Shown piece after piece: positions 62,666 through 64,000 of a stretch of DNA of 64,000 nucleotides. Source of the DNA: Tomitella gaofuii (GTDB lineage Bacteria > Actinomycetota > Actinomycetes > Mycobacteriales > Mycobacteriaceae). The position numbers were made by a program, and so were the translations under genes. Numbering within the stretch: position 1 is the stretch's first letter; every line of letters begins with the position of its first letter. The stretch is taken from positions 3,052,954 to 3,116,953 of the forward strand of contig NZ_CP059900.1 in assembly GCF_014126825.1 (NCBI RefSeq), in the 5' to 3' direction. The notes beneath the pieces are model-generated. The model was not told the origin of the DNA, made no database searches, and saw only the letters and a program-made list of their open reading frames with translations.

Positions 62666-63967
62666 TCAGCGGCGCTCGACGTCCAGTGTGAACCCCCGGG
62701 AACGCAGACGCTCCGCCAGCGGCTGCCCGATCCCGGTCGCGGGGGTCAGGACCCCGGCCGCCTCGGGTGCCGCGGCCCGGTCCAGCGCCAGCGCCAGCGC
62801 GCTCTCGCCGAGCATCACGGCGGTGGCCGCATAGCCCGGGTCACCGTGCGCCGCGACGCGCGAGCGGTAGTGGGCGCCGGTGCTGGTCGTCGCATAGACG
62901 TCGACGGCGAAACGGCCGTTTGCCCGCGCCTTCTCCCCCGGGCCGTCGCCGGGCGCCGGCAGCACGCGATCGAGCAGCGCGCGGGTGGGGCCGAAGCCGA
63001 GCCCTGCGACGAGCCCGCCCATGCCCGCGGTGACCGCGGCGGCGGGCACCAGCGACAGCGACGACGAGCCCACGGCCATGACCTCGCGGTAACGGAAGCG
63101 GCGGCCGTAAGCGTGGCCGAGCAGCGCGGCGGAGCGCCGCACCACCCTGGTGTTGTAGGGGCCCATGAAGAACGGCGCGAGGAAGCCGCCGAGGCCCGGG
63201 GCGATGTCGGTGCCGCGCACGATCGCCGCGTCGGACTGCCGTCCCAGGTCCGGTTCCGTCGCGCTGTCGGGGCTCAGCGAGTAGGGGCTCAGCCCGGTCT
63301 TGCGCGCCTGCTTGTCCTTCTTCATCGCGTCGATCTGCATGCGCAGCGAGTCGACGGTGCCGCCGCTGATCCCGCCGCGCAGGTCCGAGACCACCAGGGT
63401 CGTGTCCGTCAGCTCCCCGGCGCCGTCCTCGGCGACCCGGCGATGGAGCCGGTACACGCCCAGGTCGGAGGGCACCGAGTCGAATCCGCACGAGTGCACG
63501 ATCCGCGCCCCGGTGCGCACCGCCGTCTCGTGGTAGCGGTCGATGCTCTCGCGGTGGAAGAGCACCTCCCCCGTGAGGTCCACGTAGTCGGTCCCGGCCT
63601 CCGCGCACGCGCGCACCAGCGGGAGCCCGTAGCGCGCGTAGGGGCCGACGGTGCTGATCACCACCCGTGCCGAGCGCGCCAGAGCGTCGAGGGACGCGTC
63701 GTCGGCGGCGTCCGCGACGAGGATCGGCCAGTCCGCCGCGCCGGCGCCCAGCCCGTCCCGGATCTCCGCGAGCCTGCCCCGGTTGCGCCCGGCGAGCCCG
63801 AGCCGCACGCCCTCCGGTGCGTGTTCCGCCAGGTGCCCCGCCACGAGCCGCCCGACGAACCCGGTGGCCCCGTAGACGACGAGGTCGACGTCGCGGGACT
63901 TCGCCGTCTCCGGCTCCTCCGTCGTCCCCCCACCTGACTTCGAACGCGGATCGTTGTCGTTGCTCAT
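62666..63967 (-). CDS. Saccharopine dehydrogenase-like / trans-acting enoyl reductase family protein
   Basis: About 433 residues. N-terminal nucleotide fold [20 protein letters not shown] and [15 protein letters not shown], then [40 protein letters not shown] and [18 protein letters not shown], all typical of the mycobacterial Rv2449c/Rv2953 group. Some members reduce a polyketide-bound double bond in phenolic lipid synthesis; the role of this one is unknown. ATG at 63967 ([10 protein letters not shown]). Confidence 0.87.
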   Translation of the reverse strand: MSNDNDPRSKSGGGTTEEPETAKSRDVDLVVYGATGFVGRLVAGHLAEHAPEGVRLGLAGRNRGRLAEIRDGLGAGAADWPILVADAADDASLDALARSARVVISTVGPYARYGLPLVRACAEAGTDYVDLTGEVLFHRESIDRYHETAVRTGARIVHSCGFDSVPSDLGVYRLHRRVAEDGAGELTDTTLVVSDLRGGISGGTVDSLRMQIDAMKKDKQARKTGLSPYSLSPDSATEPDLGRQSDAAIVRGTDIAPGLGGFLAPFFMGPYNTRVVRRSAALLGHAYGRRFRYREVMAVGSSSLSLVPAAAVTAGMGGLVAGLGFGPTRALLDRVLPAPGDGPGEKARANGRFAVDVYATTSTGAHYRSRVAAHGDPGYAATAVMLGESALALALDRAAAPEAAGVLTPATGIGQPLAERLRSRGFTLDVERR

Positions 63968-64000
63968 CGGTCCATGACAGCACACCGCCGGCCGACCGTC

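Overview
The window is very GC-rich, densely coding actinobacterial DNA with many GTG starts, many 4-base ATGA/GTGA gene overlaps and several promoters that place the transcription start on the start codon (leaderless mRNAs). Gene order from about 4.3 kb to the right end follows the Mycobacterium tuberculosis chromosome between roughly Rv2345/dgt and proA: dgt, TPM protein, glyS, smtB-zur, Rv2360c-like, uppS, recO, amiA2-like, era, CorC, ybeY, phoH, rsmE, dnaJ, hrcA, Rv2375-like, hemW, sir, cysH, sirohydrochlorin chelatase, subI, GH15 trehalase, lepA, rpsT, holA, comEC, comEA, DegV, octT, gpgP, rsfS, nadD, VWA/MoxR pair, proA. This points to the order Mycobacteriales, outside Mycobacterium proper: the mycobactin locus between Rv2375 and hemW is absent and a Corynebacterium-type diaminopimelate dehydrogenase is present. 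The genus cannot be fixed by eye. Names such as Rv2375 are recalled synteny and family resemblance, not a search.

1-4.2 kb is an accessory patch of visibly lower GC. A leftward operon encodes a small ThsB/MTH538-type TIR protein, a caspase-like protease, a 39-residue peptide with an EHDRW motif and a fourth gene cut by the window edge. TIR plus caspase is the architecture recently described as type IV Thoeris anti-phage defence; the last two genes are extra. Next to it lie a 3' stump of a SpoU rRNA/tRNA methyltransferase gene, a decayed SRPBCC/AHSA1 gene and a complete IS4-family element with 18-bp inverted repeats and a target duplication.

4.3-14 kb: dgt, a DUF218 protein, the divergent TPM-domain protein, azlCD, and a four-gene ABC exporter/two-component operon. 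13.5-16.5 kb: an F420-type nitroreductase-family gene with an abnormal 3' end, three tandem previously unremarked GTG-started small-peptide genes sharing a QLF[NS]xGSS core, and a divergent PucR-type regulator whose promoter carries a perfect palindrome between -35 and -10. 16.5-25.9 kb: glyS, the zinc regulators smtB-zur, glutaminase-MFS, uppS-recO, and an amidase followed by a frameshifted TetR gene with a palindromic operator upstream.

26-35.3 kb is a leftward housekeeping block (era to hemW) for ribosome maturation, heat shock and haem; a four-copy tandem repeat sits upstream of hrcA. 35.5-41.4 kb is the assimilatory sulfate operon (sir, cysH, cysD, cysN, sirohydrochlorin chelatase), preceded by a Cys/Met-rich leader peptide with competing hairpins, best read as a sulfur-amino-acid attenuator. 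41.4-45.7 kb, leftward, holds two overlapping small membrane proteins, a lone sulfate-binding lipoprotein, a flavoprotein disulfide reductase and ddh. 45.8-64 kb returns to conserved chromosome; comEC carries a frameshift near its 5' end.
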